Of a DNA stretch of 64,000 nt, positions 22,345 through 34,076 are shown piece by piece; within the stretch, counting starts at the first letter, position 1, and the number at the start of each line of letters is the position of its first letter. The notes under the pieces were generated by a model, which was not told where the DNA came from, searched no databases, and worked only from the letters and a program-made list of their open reading frames with translations. The position numbers and the translations under genes were made by a program. The stretch is taken from contig CM027377.1 in NCBI GenBank assembly GCA_015680905.1, forward strand, positions 14,470,501-14,534,500, read 5' to 3'. The stretch is from Coptis chinensis (taxonomy: Eukaryota; Streptophyta; Magnoliopsida; Ranunculales; Ranunculaceae).

Positions 22345-24422
22345 TTATTGGCTGCAAATGACACCAAGAGTGACTTATGGCGATTAGTTGAAGGACCATT
22401 GTACCAAGCTAAAATGTATAGAAAGTACCGCATCAATGGTTTTGTCTTTTCTACTAGGTCGCATGACGAAACAGTTGCCACACAAGATAGTGGTGTTTGC
22501 ATGAGGCAATCACTTCGTTTACGTCAAGTAGGAAAGACAAAAATCTAGTAGATGCATCGACGAAGTGGTCTGGGGTTATTGAACAAATATTAGAGCTGGA
22601 CTGTACAGACTTTCAACAAGTACTCTTTTATTGTAATTGGGTGAGGGTGGAGGACAAGACCAATGGTCGCAAGCTCGGTCCGTGACTCTAATTTGGTGTT
22701 GGTCAATCTTAATAAGATGAAAAGTGTTGATCAAGACTTTGATGAGCGGTCATTCTCGCCCGGCTAGTCAAGTGTTTTACTCGAAGGACTTGAAAAATCC
22801 TAATTGGTCGGTAGTCATCCATTCACCGAGGCGATTGACGTGTGGAGTTGACTCACTAGATGTACCAACTGTTTTCCAATCTACCCTTGAGGACCAACCT
22901 AATTTGAAGCCTTTGATGAAGTGCTTAACCTGATTGTAATTGTTGTAGTTTCCAAACTATGATACAATTTTTTGCTTTAAAGTTTCTAGTCTTAATATGT
23001 ATGCTTATTGTGTATATTATTATTATTATTATTATTCATTTTGTTTGTTATGTATCTCTCTGGGGTTTATTAAATTGGTGGTATGTGTGATAAGGTAATG
23101 CTGCATGCCCAGATGACATTGATCCAAATCATTGGGAACAGTTTGTACTATATGAGAACACTCCTGAAGTGATGGCAAGAAATGCGAAGAATGGTGAGAA
23201 TATAAAACTTAATGATTCTCGACATACACTTGGACGGGATACGTATGCCAGCATGTTGCATAAAATGGTAGGTGTCTTTCCATAAACTTTTAAATTTTGA
23301 TCACGATATGCTAACAATTATTTACCACTGTAGATGTAGAATAAACAAAATCCTGACAAGATACATGGACGGGTGTAGCTGGAAAGTAGGACATGAACGT
23401 CATAATGGAATTGTTTTGGAGAGCGCTCGAGCCTGTTATATGAGTTTGCATTTCACTTGAGTTCCAACTATAATTTTGTTAAGTCTTTGGCATAATATTT
23501 CCCTTTGTAAATGATGCACGAACTAGTGTGCAGGATGTTAGTTCGTTACTTTGTTATTATAGACAATTTTTCTCGACTGATTTACCTTAAGTTTGTACTA
23601 ACTTGTTAGTTTTGAACTAATTTCCATGGAAAACACTATAGGAATTGGTGGAGGCTGCTCAAAAGAAAAAAAAAAAATGCAACTTCAAGTGGGAGAGGCG
23701 CAGTGCAACTCATCTTGATTTTGATAATGAATTGACCAAGTCTTAGGAGCGGACAAAAGCAATAGGACTCGTGGAATCAGCTCTAACCTCTCTAAGAAGC
23801 AATTAAAACGTACAAGTATTGCGAAGGTGATGTTAGCACAAGCAAGGTCTTCATCAAATTATGAATTTAAGGGTGAAATGAGTGAGATGAAGTCCTCCAT
23901 AGCTAGAGTAGAGGGTCTGTTGATGGTGAGTTTTCCTTAAATATAAAATTATTGCTTTCATCATATATATAAATCTTAGTTTTGTCATTCATTTGTCAGG
24001 ATATGGTTAAGCTTGTAACCAACAATGGAATGTTGAATAGTCAACCGCCGCGTGGGGATACAACACTCGGAACCGATGTTGGTTCCAACTCAGTTCGCCG
24101 TTAGTCTCAAGTCTCAATAGAATTTAATGAATATGTTTGAATCTGCGAACCCTCCTGCTGAAACGTTGAGTCCACCTCCTAAGGTTACCCTATTAGGTAG
24201 AGATGGTGTTCCGGTTGCTAGGGGATATGTTATGACAACCACCACTAATATTTGCCATGGCAGAGTCGTCCTTGGAGGGGAGAAAAAGATCTGCATCTAG
24301 GAAGTCTTGGTTCCCAATGCTCCTATTTATGATGCACCTCAATTTGGCTGTTCGAACCTTAGTGATTTTGTTGAAGGGGGGCCTTTGATTTGGCTTGAAT
24401 CAAGGTTGCAGTATGAGTAATC
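22345..24422 (+). pseudogene. CACTA (En/Spm) transposon relic, DUF4216 and Transposase_24 parts
   Basis: The first part (about 22345-22930) reads YRKYRINGFVFSTRSHDE, KWSGVIEQILELDCTDFQ, NWVRVEDKTNGRK and ASQVFYSKDLKNPNWSVV. This is the DUF4216 domain that follows the TNP2 transposase in plant CACTA elements. The next exon-like piece (about 23095-23268) reads DPNHWEQFVLYENTPEVM and SRHTLGRDTYASMLHKM before a GTAGGT donor, the pattern of the En/Spm Transposase_24 family. Further pieces lie at about 23642-23930 (KKKKCNFKWERRSATHLDFD) and 24001-24420. Several frame changes and stops separate the pieces, for example within the first one near 22543. The TNP2 core and the CACTA termini were not seen. 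It is a dead internal fragment. The plus-strand piece at 24611-24709 between splice-like borders may belong here or to something else. Confidence 0.7.
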
Positions 24423-24749
24423 TATTGTGTGGGATATGCAAACTTGATCTATTTTGGTTTTTTGAGTATGTTTTTTGTAAGTAATGGTACGAGCCTTTTG
24501 CAAGATGTAAGAATGACATAACGAACTTGTGCACTATAGCTTGTTATGATGGTATGATGGCTAGATGGTTTACAAGAATGTTATATTATGAAAGTTTTTT
24601 GTTTTTGCAGGTTGAAGAGATAACAACCCCGCTTTTAACTCCACCAATTGCAAGTAATGAAAGTCTTTACTTTGCAGTCCTAAACCCGGATAAAGGAGGA
24701 GGGAGAATGGTATTCATCATGTATAGTTAGTTGTGTTTTTGTTATGCAG

Positions 24750-25715
24750 ATTTTGCAGACAAAGATGTTTTTTCTCGTGGTCGGGTCGCAGAATCGAAGA
24801 GGATTTGCAAAGGGTTGCCGCAGCAAGCGGGAACTGCATGGACATCCGTGAACAACGCCATTGATGAGGTTTTTTTGCACTTAAGTTTAAGAATAATTTG
24901 TAAAACAAAAATTGATTATGTTAAATTCTCTCTAGAAGCGTTATGAATCTATTTTATTTATCAACCTGAAATGGGGAGGTCATATATAGGTTCTTGGGAC
25001 TGTGAGGTCTTTGAGGAACGCCAAGTTGGAAATGAGCGTTTCAATATTTTAATTGATGTCCATCGGTGGGGACAAAGAACAATTGTTCTTCGTGGTGGAG
25101 CCGATCGTATTTGAACACCAGAATTGTGTGATCTAAATAAATCTCGTGTGTTAACGATTACTCATTGATGAACATCCTCTATTTTCATTTTAGTTTATTG
25201 AGAGAGGCCGTTTAAGTTTGCATGATGCGATTATGATAGTCAGAAGGGCTCTTAAGAACTCCACTGTTGTTGCTGGTGGCATAGTACAAAATATCGCGAT
25301 ATATATCAGCAAAGGATAAGTAAATATCGTGATATGCTTAGAGATATTTACAACTGCAAATATCTACGATATTTCAATGATATTATCGATATTATCGATA
25401 TTTTATGATATATTGCGATATTTGTGAATATTTTGCGATATTTTGTGTATGTAACAATTTTATTTAATATTTATCATTATATTTCAAATAAATATAAATT
25501 ATATATCATGATATATCAAGAAATATCCACAATATCTACAATATTTGTCGATATTTTGGATATATCTACGATATTTGCATATGAAACAATATCAAATATC
25601 CCCAAAGAAAGAGATATATCCACGATACATATCCATAAATCAGGAATCGATATTTTGTCATATCTTGATATTTTGTACTATAGCTGGTGGTGGTGCTATT
25701 GATGTATGTGACATC
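24750..25715 (+). pseudogene. CCT7: Chaperonin CCT7 (TCP-1 eta) pseudogene fragment, split by a MITE
   Basis: Three exon-like pieces with intron borders follow the CCT eta order. 24750-24868 reads DFADKDVFSRGRVAE and TSVNNAIDE. 24990-25106 holds the codons for CEVFEERQVGNERFNI and an IVLRGGAD-type end. 25194-25279 reads [20 protein letters not shown]. The codons for AGGGAID resume at 25683-25710, after a 403-bp MITE. CCT7 is one of eight subunits of the cytosolic chaperonin that folds actin and tubulin. Single-base losses or gains occur in the first piece (after GRVAE) and at the start of the second (LG.CEVFEE), and IVLRGGAD is also disturbed upstream. Introns are kept, so this is a DNA-level duplicate or captured piece rather than a reverse-transcribed copy. 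Less than a fifth of the gene is present. Confidence 0.85.
25280..25682. mobile_element. hAT-like MITE, ATATCGATA-rich, inside the CCT7 pseudogene
   Basis: Termini CATAGTACAAAATATC and GATATTTTGTACTATA are inverted (15 of 16 match). The 8-bp duplication GCTGGTGG lies immediately outside both ends (25272-25279, 25683-25690). An 8-bp duplication with short inverted ends suggests the hAT superfamily. The inside is a dense run of ATAT/CGATAT words. It resembles the element at 46305-46712. Confidence 0.8.
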
Positions 25716-25833
25716 ATTATTATTTTTATTTTTTTGGTTGGACATCATTATTTATAACTTTAACCCACTTTTGACTTTTTAAGGGAATGATGCCCGCTAT
25801 TTCAGTAGCTATACTTGTTAGGGTCCGGTTCCC

Positions 25834-26007
25834 GGGACTCATGAATTTTTTACTCAATTTTAACTCAATTTTTGGACTCTTAGATCATCTCAATTTCCAA
25901 ATATTAGCATGATAGTATTTTAAAACATGACATCGCGTGGGTCCTTTATCATTTTTTTCATTTTTTTACTGTTTCTTCTCTAGTTTCTTCAATATACTCC
26001 ACACCAG
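25834..26007 (+). repeat. Left arm of a long inverted repeat (Mutator-like ends?)
   Basis: Begins GGGACTCATGAATTTTTTAC and runs to CTCCACACCAG. It matches 29768-29952 inverted over most of its length, sharing words such as CCAAATATTAGCATGATA and TTTTAAAACATGACATC. Arms of about 175 bp some 3.8 kb apart would fit a Mutator-like element, but I found no convincing 9-bp duplication. Confidence 0.6.
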
Positions 26008-27259
26008 AAGATTGCAAGTATATAACTATCTATTCTAACTCGAGGTCTACATCCGATGAAGGTTACTTGCCTCTATCATTTCCTGTTTGACATATAATCA
26101 TAACTTGAAAATTGCATCTTAATGTGGTTCATTTCCATTTTTTTTTTTCCGTTTCAGGTTTACATAATAGATATATGCAAACAACCCAACAGGTGGGCTG
26201 CAGAGAGTATGGAAGTGAAGCGTGAGCATGGCACATAATTTTTTCTGGAACATCATGATGGTATATTTTACATCCTCACCAATGCTCTTTTGAGTGGGAA
26301 TGTTAATATCTATCTAATAAAAAGCAATGGTGTGGGGCCCGTAGGGCCTCCATCCAATAGTTGTCATTGTGTTTCACAAGTTGTGACATAACACTTTCAA
26401 ATTCATCTAGGTGGTGTGCTGCACTAAGCTAATAGCGGTTCTACAATATCTCTTCTTCTCTCATTTAGTGTAAAAAAAAAATAGAAAGAATCGTTTCCTT
26501 CCAACATCTGCCCTAACCGCCGCCATCACTCCCACCCTTTTCTCATCTTGTCGAGAACCCGCGACTGAAGAGAGTCATCTGCGATTTAGAACCAGGTATC
26601 CATGTCTCCTCCCTTCCAGTTTTTTCGTTTTTCATTTTTCTTTGATTTAAAGTGTGTTTTTCTTTCCACAACAACCACGACCTCATAGTAAGATACATTA
26701 GACGATTCTGGTGAGTAATAAAGACCTTTCTTTTTTATTTGGTTTTTTTTGCACCCTTAATTATTTTCCCTATTGTTGTTGATTTCTCCATGCCTTCAAC
26801 CGACAAATTATGTGGATTGAACTCTCTTACTGATGTCAGAAAATTTACTAGGACATATCATATGGATTGAATAATTGCTGATTTCTTAAAATTTATACCG
26901 TTGAATTTGAGGCGTTTGAAATCCACTAATTTTTATTAGTAACTCTACTTAATATATTAATGGAAACAAGAGAATTTTTGTTTATCTATGAGAAGATATA
27001 GTAGTACAACCGGACATCTTTGTAGTTTTCTACCGGATTGATCTTCGACTCATATAATATGAAACTAGCCTTGACAATTAATGTAGACATTGTAGACATG
27101 AACCAGGGGAACTCTGTCAGCTAGAGAAACTGGGCCCTGTATTACACTTACTGATATTCGGAGTCAGTATACTTTGAGAAAGAGTCCTAAGGAAACAGAT
27201 GGCCAGATTTTTCCTTATTATTACTTCTATAGGAGGAAAGATAGGAAGTCCCTTATAAA

Positions 27260-27845
27260 GGATCTTCGTCATTCATTCGGATAAGCAATGGCCTGATTTT
27301 CTAGTCATTGTTAGTGGTAAATGGGAATCTGAGGAAGAAAATGTTGTTCCACCTCTTACATATAAATTCACAAAGCTTAGAGGTAATCATTTGAAACTTT
27401 TAATTATGTAAAGTGCATTTTAGTGATATGCATGTATTTAACTTTATTGTTCATTCTGGCTTCAGGTGTCAATAACGATGGTGGTGACCTAGGATTAACA
27501 TCGCCCGCCTTGATTGACAACCATATTTCTGAATCTTGGGATGACTTGGAGAATTTAACTGGTGTGAATTCTGTGGGAGATCCCTTCCTGGTTGCTACTG
27601 ATTTTGATGACAACAATCTCCTTTATCCTCTTTATGTTCCGAAGAGAAAACTTACACGGGATATTATAAAGAAAAAAAGGAAAAGAAGTAAGGAAGGAGA
27701 ATTTGTTGGTTGCTTGAGTTGTTTAGGAGACGTAAGTGACTATCCCGTTCCTAGAACGTCAGAACCAATGGGTGTTGATAGTGATTTGAGCATACATTTG
27801 GATTCCGAGAATGAGCGTGTTTCATATATAATAGTCACTCCATGA
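27260..27845 (+). pseudogene. Unidentified two-piece coding-like region
   Basis: 27260-27382 reads DKQWPDFLVIVSGKWESEEE and PPLTYKFTKLR, with a splice-like gap to an acceptor near 27466. The frame continues GVNNDGGDLGLTSPALIDNH, ESWDDLENLTGVNSVGD, VPKRKLTRDIIKKKRKRSKE (a basic, possibly nuclear-targeting run) and ends at 27845. I recognise no family. Its position between the long inverted arms and inside the Helitron candidate suggests captured host sequence. Function unknown. Confidence 0.4.
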
Positions 27846-28269
27846 GACAGTGAAAATGAATGCGAAGTTATTTTGAAGTCTCAAATGTTAGAAGTTTCTG
27901 AAAATAACACGTCTAGAAAACACAAGAATGCTGAGAAAACTACTGAAACTCAACAGAAATACACAAGTGAGGATACCATTCTCCCATTAAAACCAGATTT
28001 TATCATTGACGGAAACCATTATCTGCATCTGCTTCTGCCTTGAATGATCCGAATTAAGGTGGCCTTTTGTTTGAGAAATGCATGTCATCTTGACAGTGAT
28101 CTTCGTTTCGCAATGAAACAAGATACTAACTTTCATAAGTATCAATTTAGTTCTTCTCTTGAACAGGTGATAAACTTCTCTACTTTCCTTCTGTACTTTT
28201 GAATTTGGTTTCACATGCTAATCAATAGTTTATTAAATTTAGGTTGGGCTATTTGTTCTTTTTGCTTTT

Positions 28270-28740
28270 GATTAACTGAAAGTGGCCGGCATCAAAGAAG
28301 CAGAAGCAAGGAACACTATCTCTTCCCTCCAAGAGAGAGTTGGAAAACTTGAGTCTGAATTGAAGGTGACAACGGATGCTAAAGAAGCATTGAGAGAGAG
28401 AAGTTGCTGATTTGGAGAGTATGATCCAATTTCAAAGAGGGCCGACCAAACTCAAATTTCACACAAGAAGGCCTTGGATGAACTAAGAAAAAAAACTTGA
28501 AGCAGAGAAGGAAAAAGCCTTAGCAGATCAAGAAGCTGAAGCGGAACTAGAACGCAAGAATCAATACCAGAAGTTCCAATCACAAGTCGCGCTAGCAAGA
28601 TACAAGCTTATAAGATTTTCTCTCCGAGAAAAGATGACTTCTTCTCACGCTTCAAAGACTACCTCTTTTTCATCCCATACTCAACAAGTTACTAAACTAG
28701 GTGACATTAAACGTGAAAGCAGCTCACCAAGTCTGACTTA
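28270..28740 (+). pseudogene. Coiled-coil gene fragment, unidentified
   Basis: The plus strand reads VAGIKEAEARNTISSLQERV, GKLESELKVTTDAKEALRE, then in another frame HKKALDELRK and KLEAEKEKALADQEAEAELE, finishing KLGDIKRESSSPSLT and a TAA stop. Heptad-like Leu/Glu/Lys spacing indicates a coiled coil. Two small frame shifts (near 28390 and 28495) interrupt it. The protein is not identifiable from so simple a composition. It is probably the C-terminal part of a captured gene. Confidence 0.45.
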
Positions 28741-29246
28741 AGCATTGTCCAATGCTTGACAATTTCTATTTTGGCAATATTTTGGCAACACACTTTAACT
28801 TTCGTATTGATGTATGACTTGGTCAACAGTTTCACACTTTCACTCGGCAAGTTAACTGCACTTTGGTGGAAAATCCAGCACATATACTTTTGTATACTCT
28901 CTCTCTCTCTCTAGATGATGTGTTCCATTTTCTTAATTTTTAGTTTTGATCTTAGGAAGGCAGACACCAAAATGTATAACCAAAAAGGTGCGTCTCACGT
29001 CAAAGCCTTCAAATCACTTAAAAACATGATTTTATAAGATTGCAAAGAGCATCCACAGTCCAGAATCAAGATTGCAAAGAGCATCCACAGTCCAGAATTC
29101 AAACAACGAGAATCAAACCGAATGTAAACGTATTATGAAACACCTAAACCAAAACATATTATTCAAAAAGCAATTGCATCCTATCTGTTTGGAACTGATC
29201 ACTCAAGTCACCTCTGCTTATTTTTCTTCCGATAATCAAGTTACCA

Positions 29247-29428
29247 GGTGATGTTTTGGTGTAAATATGTACATGGGTATGTAGAGGTACTAGGTAGTGT
29301 GCACCGAAGGCATGGCGAGTTGTTCATTGCCGTACGGCACGGGCAAACCCTATTATCCAATAAAAGTTACTATATGGCTGACTGGCTTTATGTGAAGTCA
29401 AGAATATACAACCAGCTAGATGGAAGGT
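29247..29428 (+). pseudogene. Unidentified exon-like open stretch
   Basis: An open stretch after CAG and ending at a GTGAGT donor reads MFWCKYVHGYVEVLGSVHRR, HGELFIAVRHGQTLLSNKSY and YVKSRIYNQLDG. I know no matching family. The splice-like borders make it an exon candidate, nothing more. Confidence 0.3.
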
Positions 29429-29767
29429 GAGTTTCTCTCCAGCGTGTGGCTTAACAACCCACGTCACTGCATGCAAGGATCTATGTCGTTATCATTAAAA
29501 AAATTGGAAACCTTATATATGGAATCATATACTGGTTAGAAGACCCACATAAATAAATCGAAGGGCTAAGGCTAATTGTTTAAAGGATGGAATTCTTTTA
29601 TATGGGTCGACAGTGTTTTATTGATCGAAAAACTCAGTTGACCCCTTTCCCCCTTTTGTGTTTCAGAATGTTGTCCTACCATGCTAAAATTTCAGCTTTC
29701 AAGATATGAATATTTTTTATAAACATTTGGTGCTCTTCCTTGATAAAAGGGGATCCTCTATGATTTG

Positions 29768-29952
29768 CTGGTGTGGAGTATCAGAGTACGTTGAAAAAAC
29801 TTGAGAAGAAAAAGTGAAGGAAAAAAAAAATGAAAAAAATGATAAGGGACCCACGTGATGTCATGTTTTAAAATGTTATCATGCTAATATTTGGAACCAT
29901 TAGATTGAGATGATCCCAGAGTCTAAAAATTGAGTAAAAAATTCCCGAGTCC
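29768..29952 (-). repeat. Right arm of the long inverted repeat
   Basis: Inverse partner of 25834-26007: CTGGTGTGGAG at its inner end, GGACTCGGGAATTTTTTAC at its outer end when read on the minus strand. It lies inside the Helitron candidate. Confidence 0.6.
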
Positions 29953-30735
29953 AAAAATTGAGTATAAATATATAAGCTCGCGCATATTCTCTTTTCTCAT
30001 AGGATCGTTCTATTTTCCAACCCAAGTAATTTGAGTGGTTCTAAAAAAGAGGAGGTCTTAATAATTAGAAACACCTTCCCAAATTTGTTTAAATCTCTCT
30101 TATCTATTTTTAATTTTTTATAGACTCTTCAAATTAAAAAAGAAAATAACAAATTAAATAAACCTAATACAAATTCTACCGAAACCTTACTTTTCTCCTG
30201 CTCGCTTTGTTGTGTTTTTCTCTACAGAAGAGTGAAAGATTCGAGTAAACCAAGAAATGGGGTTTCGTGAATCGGGTTTTCAACCAAACCCCTTTTCTTC
30301 ATTTTCAATATTTCGTACTCCTCTTTTTTGCTTACGCTTTCCAGCCATTTCAAAAAGGAATTGAGTAGATACTTGGAGCGTTCGCGGTCTTTGAACTGGA
30401 CAATTTAGTGCGTGTTTTAGAAATACTCCCAAAAACCACCAACAAAGGGTTTCACTCTCCACTCTCTCCAATTTTTTCTCATCTAGGTTTGCCCTCATTT
30501 CAATCTACTTTCTAGCTACGTACCTTTATTCTTCTACTAACTATTCTACGTATTTCCACTCTGATTATCTTCAAATTCCTCCTCACATACCTGCATCTGT
30601 AAAATTTGCTTCGGAAACTCATAATGGAATGTTGTCTCACCTCTACAATCCCGAATAATAAGAAACAGTAGCTGCTTAGCTGAAAAGCTTGGTAGGTAGT
30701 TTTTGTTCTCATCATCTGCAGTTCTTTTCTTCTAG

Positions 30736-32150
30736 ATGCTCTGGAAGCAACTCTGAAGGGGGAAGACTCTATCTAGCATATGTAGCAGAAGGACTGGGGA
30801 AGTCACAAAATTGGAAGGACATACTGAAAAATCAGAGGAAGAATGGGTCACTGTTTAACTCACCGTCTACCACTGCAGCTACTCTAGCTAAGCTTCAAGA
30901 CATTAATTGCCTCAATTACTTGATATCACTCTTAGAAAAGAGTGGCAATGCAGGTACTATCTCTATCTATGTCCTAAAGGTCTACTACGTTGCTACATTG
31001 TCGTTTCACCTTTTTTTTAATTAATTTTTTCATCCCTGCAATTGCTGTTGGTTGCTCAGTTCCGGCTAGCTGCTTATCCCCAGGATATATATATACCGAA
31101 CTCTGTATGGTACACAATCTTGAGAGGTTGGGAATAGATCGCCATTTTAAGAATGAAATTTGAAATGTTTTGGATAGAACATATAGGTAATGGAGCCCAA
31201 TTATTGGGTTTGTGTTCTGGTTAATTCAACACCTTAAAGAAATTTGACATTTAGGAATTAACAGCTGCTGGCTAATGAAAGATGAAGAAATTTTCTATGA
31301 AATTTCCACATGCTCCATGGAATTTCGAATCTTACATATGCATGGATATGACGTCTCTTCAGGTATTAGTAAAATCTATGATCATCTGCTTTTGTCTCCA
31401 ACATGAAGTTAAATTCAGTGTACACTTTTGATGTAGATCGATGAGTTAATTCAATTCAATGAAGAAGAGGGTTTCTTGAATACACTTGAAGGATATCAAA
31501 AGGACACAGGTGCTATTCTAGAGTTATACCGAGCTTCACACATTGCACTCCCAGATGAGCTGTTTCTGGAAAAATTGAAATCCTGGTCCCATCAATATCT
31601 GAAACAAGAATTGTCCTTACGGCTCAGTGCATGTTCATAGGTTGCGTGAGAGCATTAGCAAAGAGGTAACTGGTTTTAGATTACAAACATGTTGGGGATA
31701 TGATCGTTATTCAATCTTCTTTTGCAAATACTTTTTTTCATGGTAGCTTTTATCAGCCTTTATGTGTCAACTTTGGAATATAAGTAAATAGCAATGCAAC
31801 TCCCATCTTTGCACTTTCAGGTGGATGTTGCTCTTAACTATCCATACTATTCCAATTTAGAGAGATTAGAGAATAAAAGAATTGTGGAGCACTACAGTAT
31901 CGACAACTTGCAAATCCTGAAAACATCATATAGGTATTCTTGAAGAAATTTTCAAAAAGTTTCATAAAAAATACTTAATCTGTCAAGAGAAATTCATAGA
32001 TATGATATATAGATAACATTTTGTAACTATTCCTTCCTTCGGTGGTGTTAGGCCTATTAGTGTTGACAACAAAGATTTCCTAGAATTGGCTATGGAAGAC
32101 TTCAATCTCTGTCAATCAATACAGCGCAAAGAACTCAAATAGCTTAAAAG
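30736..32150 (+). pseudogene. ent-Kaurene-synthase-like diterpene synthase fragment (TPS-e/f), alpha-helical N half only
   Basis: Six exon-like pieces with GT/AG borders: 30736-30953 ([40 protein letters not shown]), 31060-31186 (MVHNLERLGIDRHFKNEI), 31265-31362 (CWLMKDEEIFYEISTCSMEF, HMHGYDVSS), 31437-31665 (EEEGFLNTLEGYQKDTGAIL, ELYRASHIALPDELFLEKL), 31821-31933 (VDVALNYPYYSNLERLE) and 32052-32150 (NKDFLELAMEDFNLCQSIQR). These follow the order of plant kaurene synthases, which act in gibberellin precursor synthesis in plastids. A stop lies in the second piece after FKNEI, a shift near the end of the fourth, and a stop near the end of the last. The class I catalytic DDxxD half is missing, as are the N-terminal exons. 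No diterpene cyclisation activity can be expected from it. Confidence 0.85.
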
Positions 32151-32517
32151 GTACGTAAGGTTATGGTCTCGAGAAGAAAGTCTTTTTATTGCTTGGGTAA
32201 CCATGTTTAACACCTGCTTTCAACTGAGCAGGTGGGTTGTATTCTTTCGAAGTAATATTTTCTCAAAAAGTAACTAATTAAAAGAAAGTTATTGTAGCAG
32301 CTTACACCACTTTTCTGCGTTTGGTTTAGATGGAAATAACGATGGGTCTTCAAAGTATTGTTATTTATTGAAAAATAATCTTGAATCATGTACCTCATTA
32401 TTGATGGGTTTTGTCCCATTTGGCTTGTGATGGTCTTTTTCAAATCTGGGTATAGATCTTTTGTAAGGTTAGTTTGATCAGCTTTTTTCCACCTATATTT
32501 ATTGTAGTTAATTAGAA

Positions 32518-33283
32518 ATGGCGATAACAAGTAGAATAGCGCGGTTTAGTCATCAAGTGAAACGTCCGTATGGGATTTGTGTCAAAATGTCAGCAGTTAC
32601 TGTTTTGGGTCTTTGTTTCATTTTCATGTTGTCGACATTTTTGCCATCTTGGTCGTCTTTGAATTCTCAAAGAAGTAGCTTTAGTGACATTGCGGAGCCT
32701 GTTGCGACAAATGAGAAAAGAGAGAAGGGCAAGACATTTGTGAAACAATTGCCTAAAGAAAAGAAGGTAGAACCTCATTTGAGAGAGAAAGATAAGACAA
32801 AGGGCGAAGGGGCTGTACATGTTAACAACCACAAGAATGACAAGAAAAAAGTGAGGAATCCAAAAGGAGAGGGAGTTAATTTAAAACAACCCTAGGTATT
32901 AGCTTCCAATGCTACTCAACTGGGGCAGGAAGAAGTAGTAGACGAGGATTTGGAAAGGGAAAATGAAGGAGAAGATGAGTTAAAAGAAGATACAGAAGTA
33001 GTGGATGATCATGATTACTAATGGAGATATAGAAGAAGATTTGGATGTAGATCCCATAAATGAAGAGAGTGCTGCAGAGTACATGGAAGATGAGAATGCT
33101 GGGTTGAAAACCACGGTGGGGAAGAAAAAGAAGTTGGGACCTGTGTTTGATACACAAGCTCATTATAGTTGGAAAATGTGTAGAGTAAGAAGCAAGCACA
33201 ATTATATTCCATGTATCGACATTGAAAGTGCCACTAGGAAACTACAAAGCTATAGGCATCATGAAAGAAGTTGTCCAAAAACA
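32518..33283 (+). pseudogene. PMT28-like putative methyltransferase, first-exon fragment
   Basis: It starts MAITSRIARFSHQVKRPYG and has a single hydrophobic anchor at about residues 24-46 (MSAVTVLGLCFIFMLSTFLP). A Lys/Glu-rich stem follows, then GPVFDTQAHYSWKMCRVRSK, HNYIPCIDIESA, KLQSYRHHERSCPKT. That is the type II Golgi membrane layout and the entry into the methyltransferase domain of the plant QUASIMODO-type (PMT24-28) family, thought to methylate cell-wall pectin. A stop follows NLKQP near 32893, and the frame changes near 33010-33020. After SCPKT the sequence no longer resembles the family: the expected MCLVPLP continuation and the SAM-binding part are absent. It is a truncated captured piece. 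Confidence 0.75.
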
Positions 33284-33750
33284 GTTTTGCAAACGGATGT
33301 ATATATAGTAGATGAAGTTAATGGAAGATGTTTTTTTGCTGCATCAAGTCAGCCAAAGAGTAAGCTTATTTCTTTGGCAGGTTTGAGTTCTTGGATCATT
33401 CTTCACTTTTTGAACTGACTCTACTGCTGGGTGATGTTCAATCTCAGAAAAGTTGGTGCTGAATTTTGCTTTGTGTCTTATAGAAGTTATGTGAGGGCAT
33501 GCTCTGTTTAGCTTGGAGCAGCCAACTCAACCAATTAGCATGGCTGGAGTGCGCTGAGCATATTGTACACTATCATGAGTGGCCTTAAATGCCCAATATG
33601 AGAATATATCATCAAGTGACAACATTTCCTAATTTTGAAGAGTAGAAATCCAAGAGTTCAGCATTTTGTGCCATTGTTTACACTTTACTCCATAGACCAA
33701 AGTTTTTACTCGCTTATTATTAACAAACCAATTTTTCTCGACTCTCTATG

Positions 33751-33977
33751 GTGGATAACCCATTGACTGCTGATAAAACTCAAGGTTGGGATGGTGATTC
33801 TTTTTATCGTTACAAAGAATACAGGTTAGCACTTTTTTTTTTTTTTTTTTTTTGGAGTAAGTTTAATTATTAGTGTGTTGAGATTGACTTTACTTATTAA
33901 TTTGTGGTAGGTATTGTATATCGGTGATGGTTATTGGATTTATGTATGCTAGATTCCAAGCTTATGATTTGAAAAGG
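33751..33977 (+). pseudogene. CASP-like protein 4A fragment (two exon pieces)
   Basis: 33751-33824 reads DNPLTADKTQGWDGDSFYRY and KEYR, up to AG|GT. 33911-33976 continues in phase with YCISVMVIGFMYARFQAYDL after a TAG acceptor. This joint across an intron is the start of the first conserved membrane segment of CASP-like 4A proteins (MARVEL-related, four membrane spans, plasma-membrane scaffold). The rest of the four-span domain is not present. The pieces are too short for a firm subgroup. Confidence 0.6.
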
Positions 33978-34076
33978 ATTTTAATCTACCTACGAACAAC
34001 AAAGGCAGGGTTGATATCAACAAATTAATGGGTGCGGGCTGTCTTTCCCAATTACCAAAACATAGGGTTGATGAAT

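Noticed and set aside
28880-28920. CTCTCTCTCTCTAGAT as a Helitron 3' end
   Set aside because: No hairpin precedes the CTAG; it is a CT microsatellite.
33005-33418. Separate 137-codon gene
   Set aside because: The middle part is the conserved PMT family region and the rest is unrelated tail; best read as part of the PMT28-like pseudogene.
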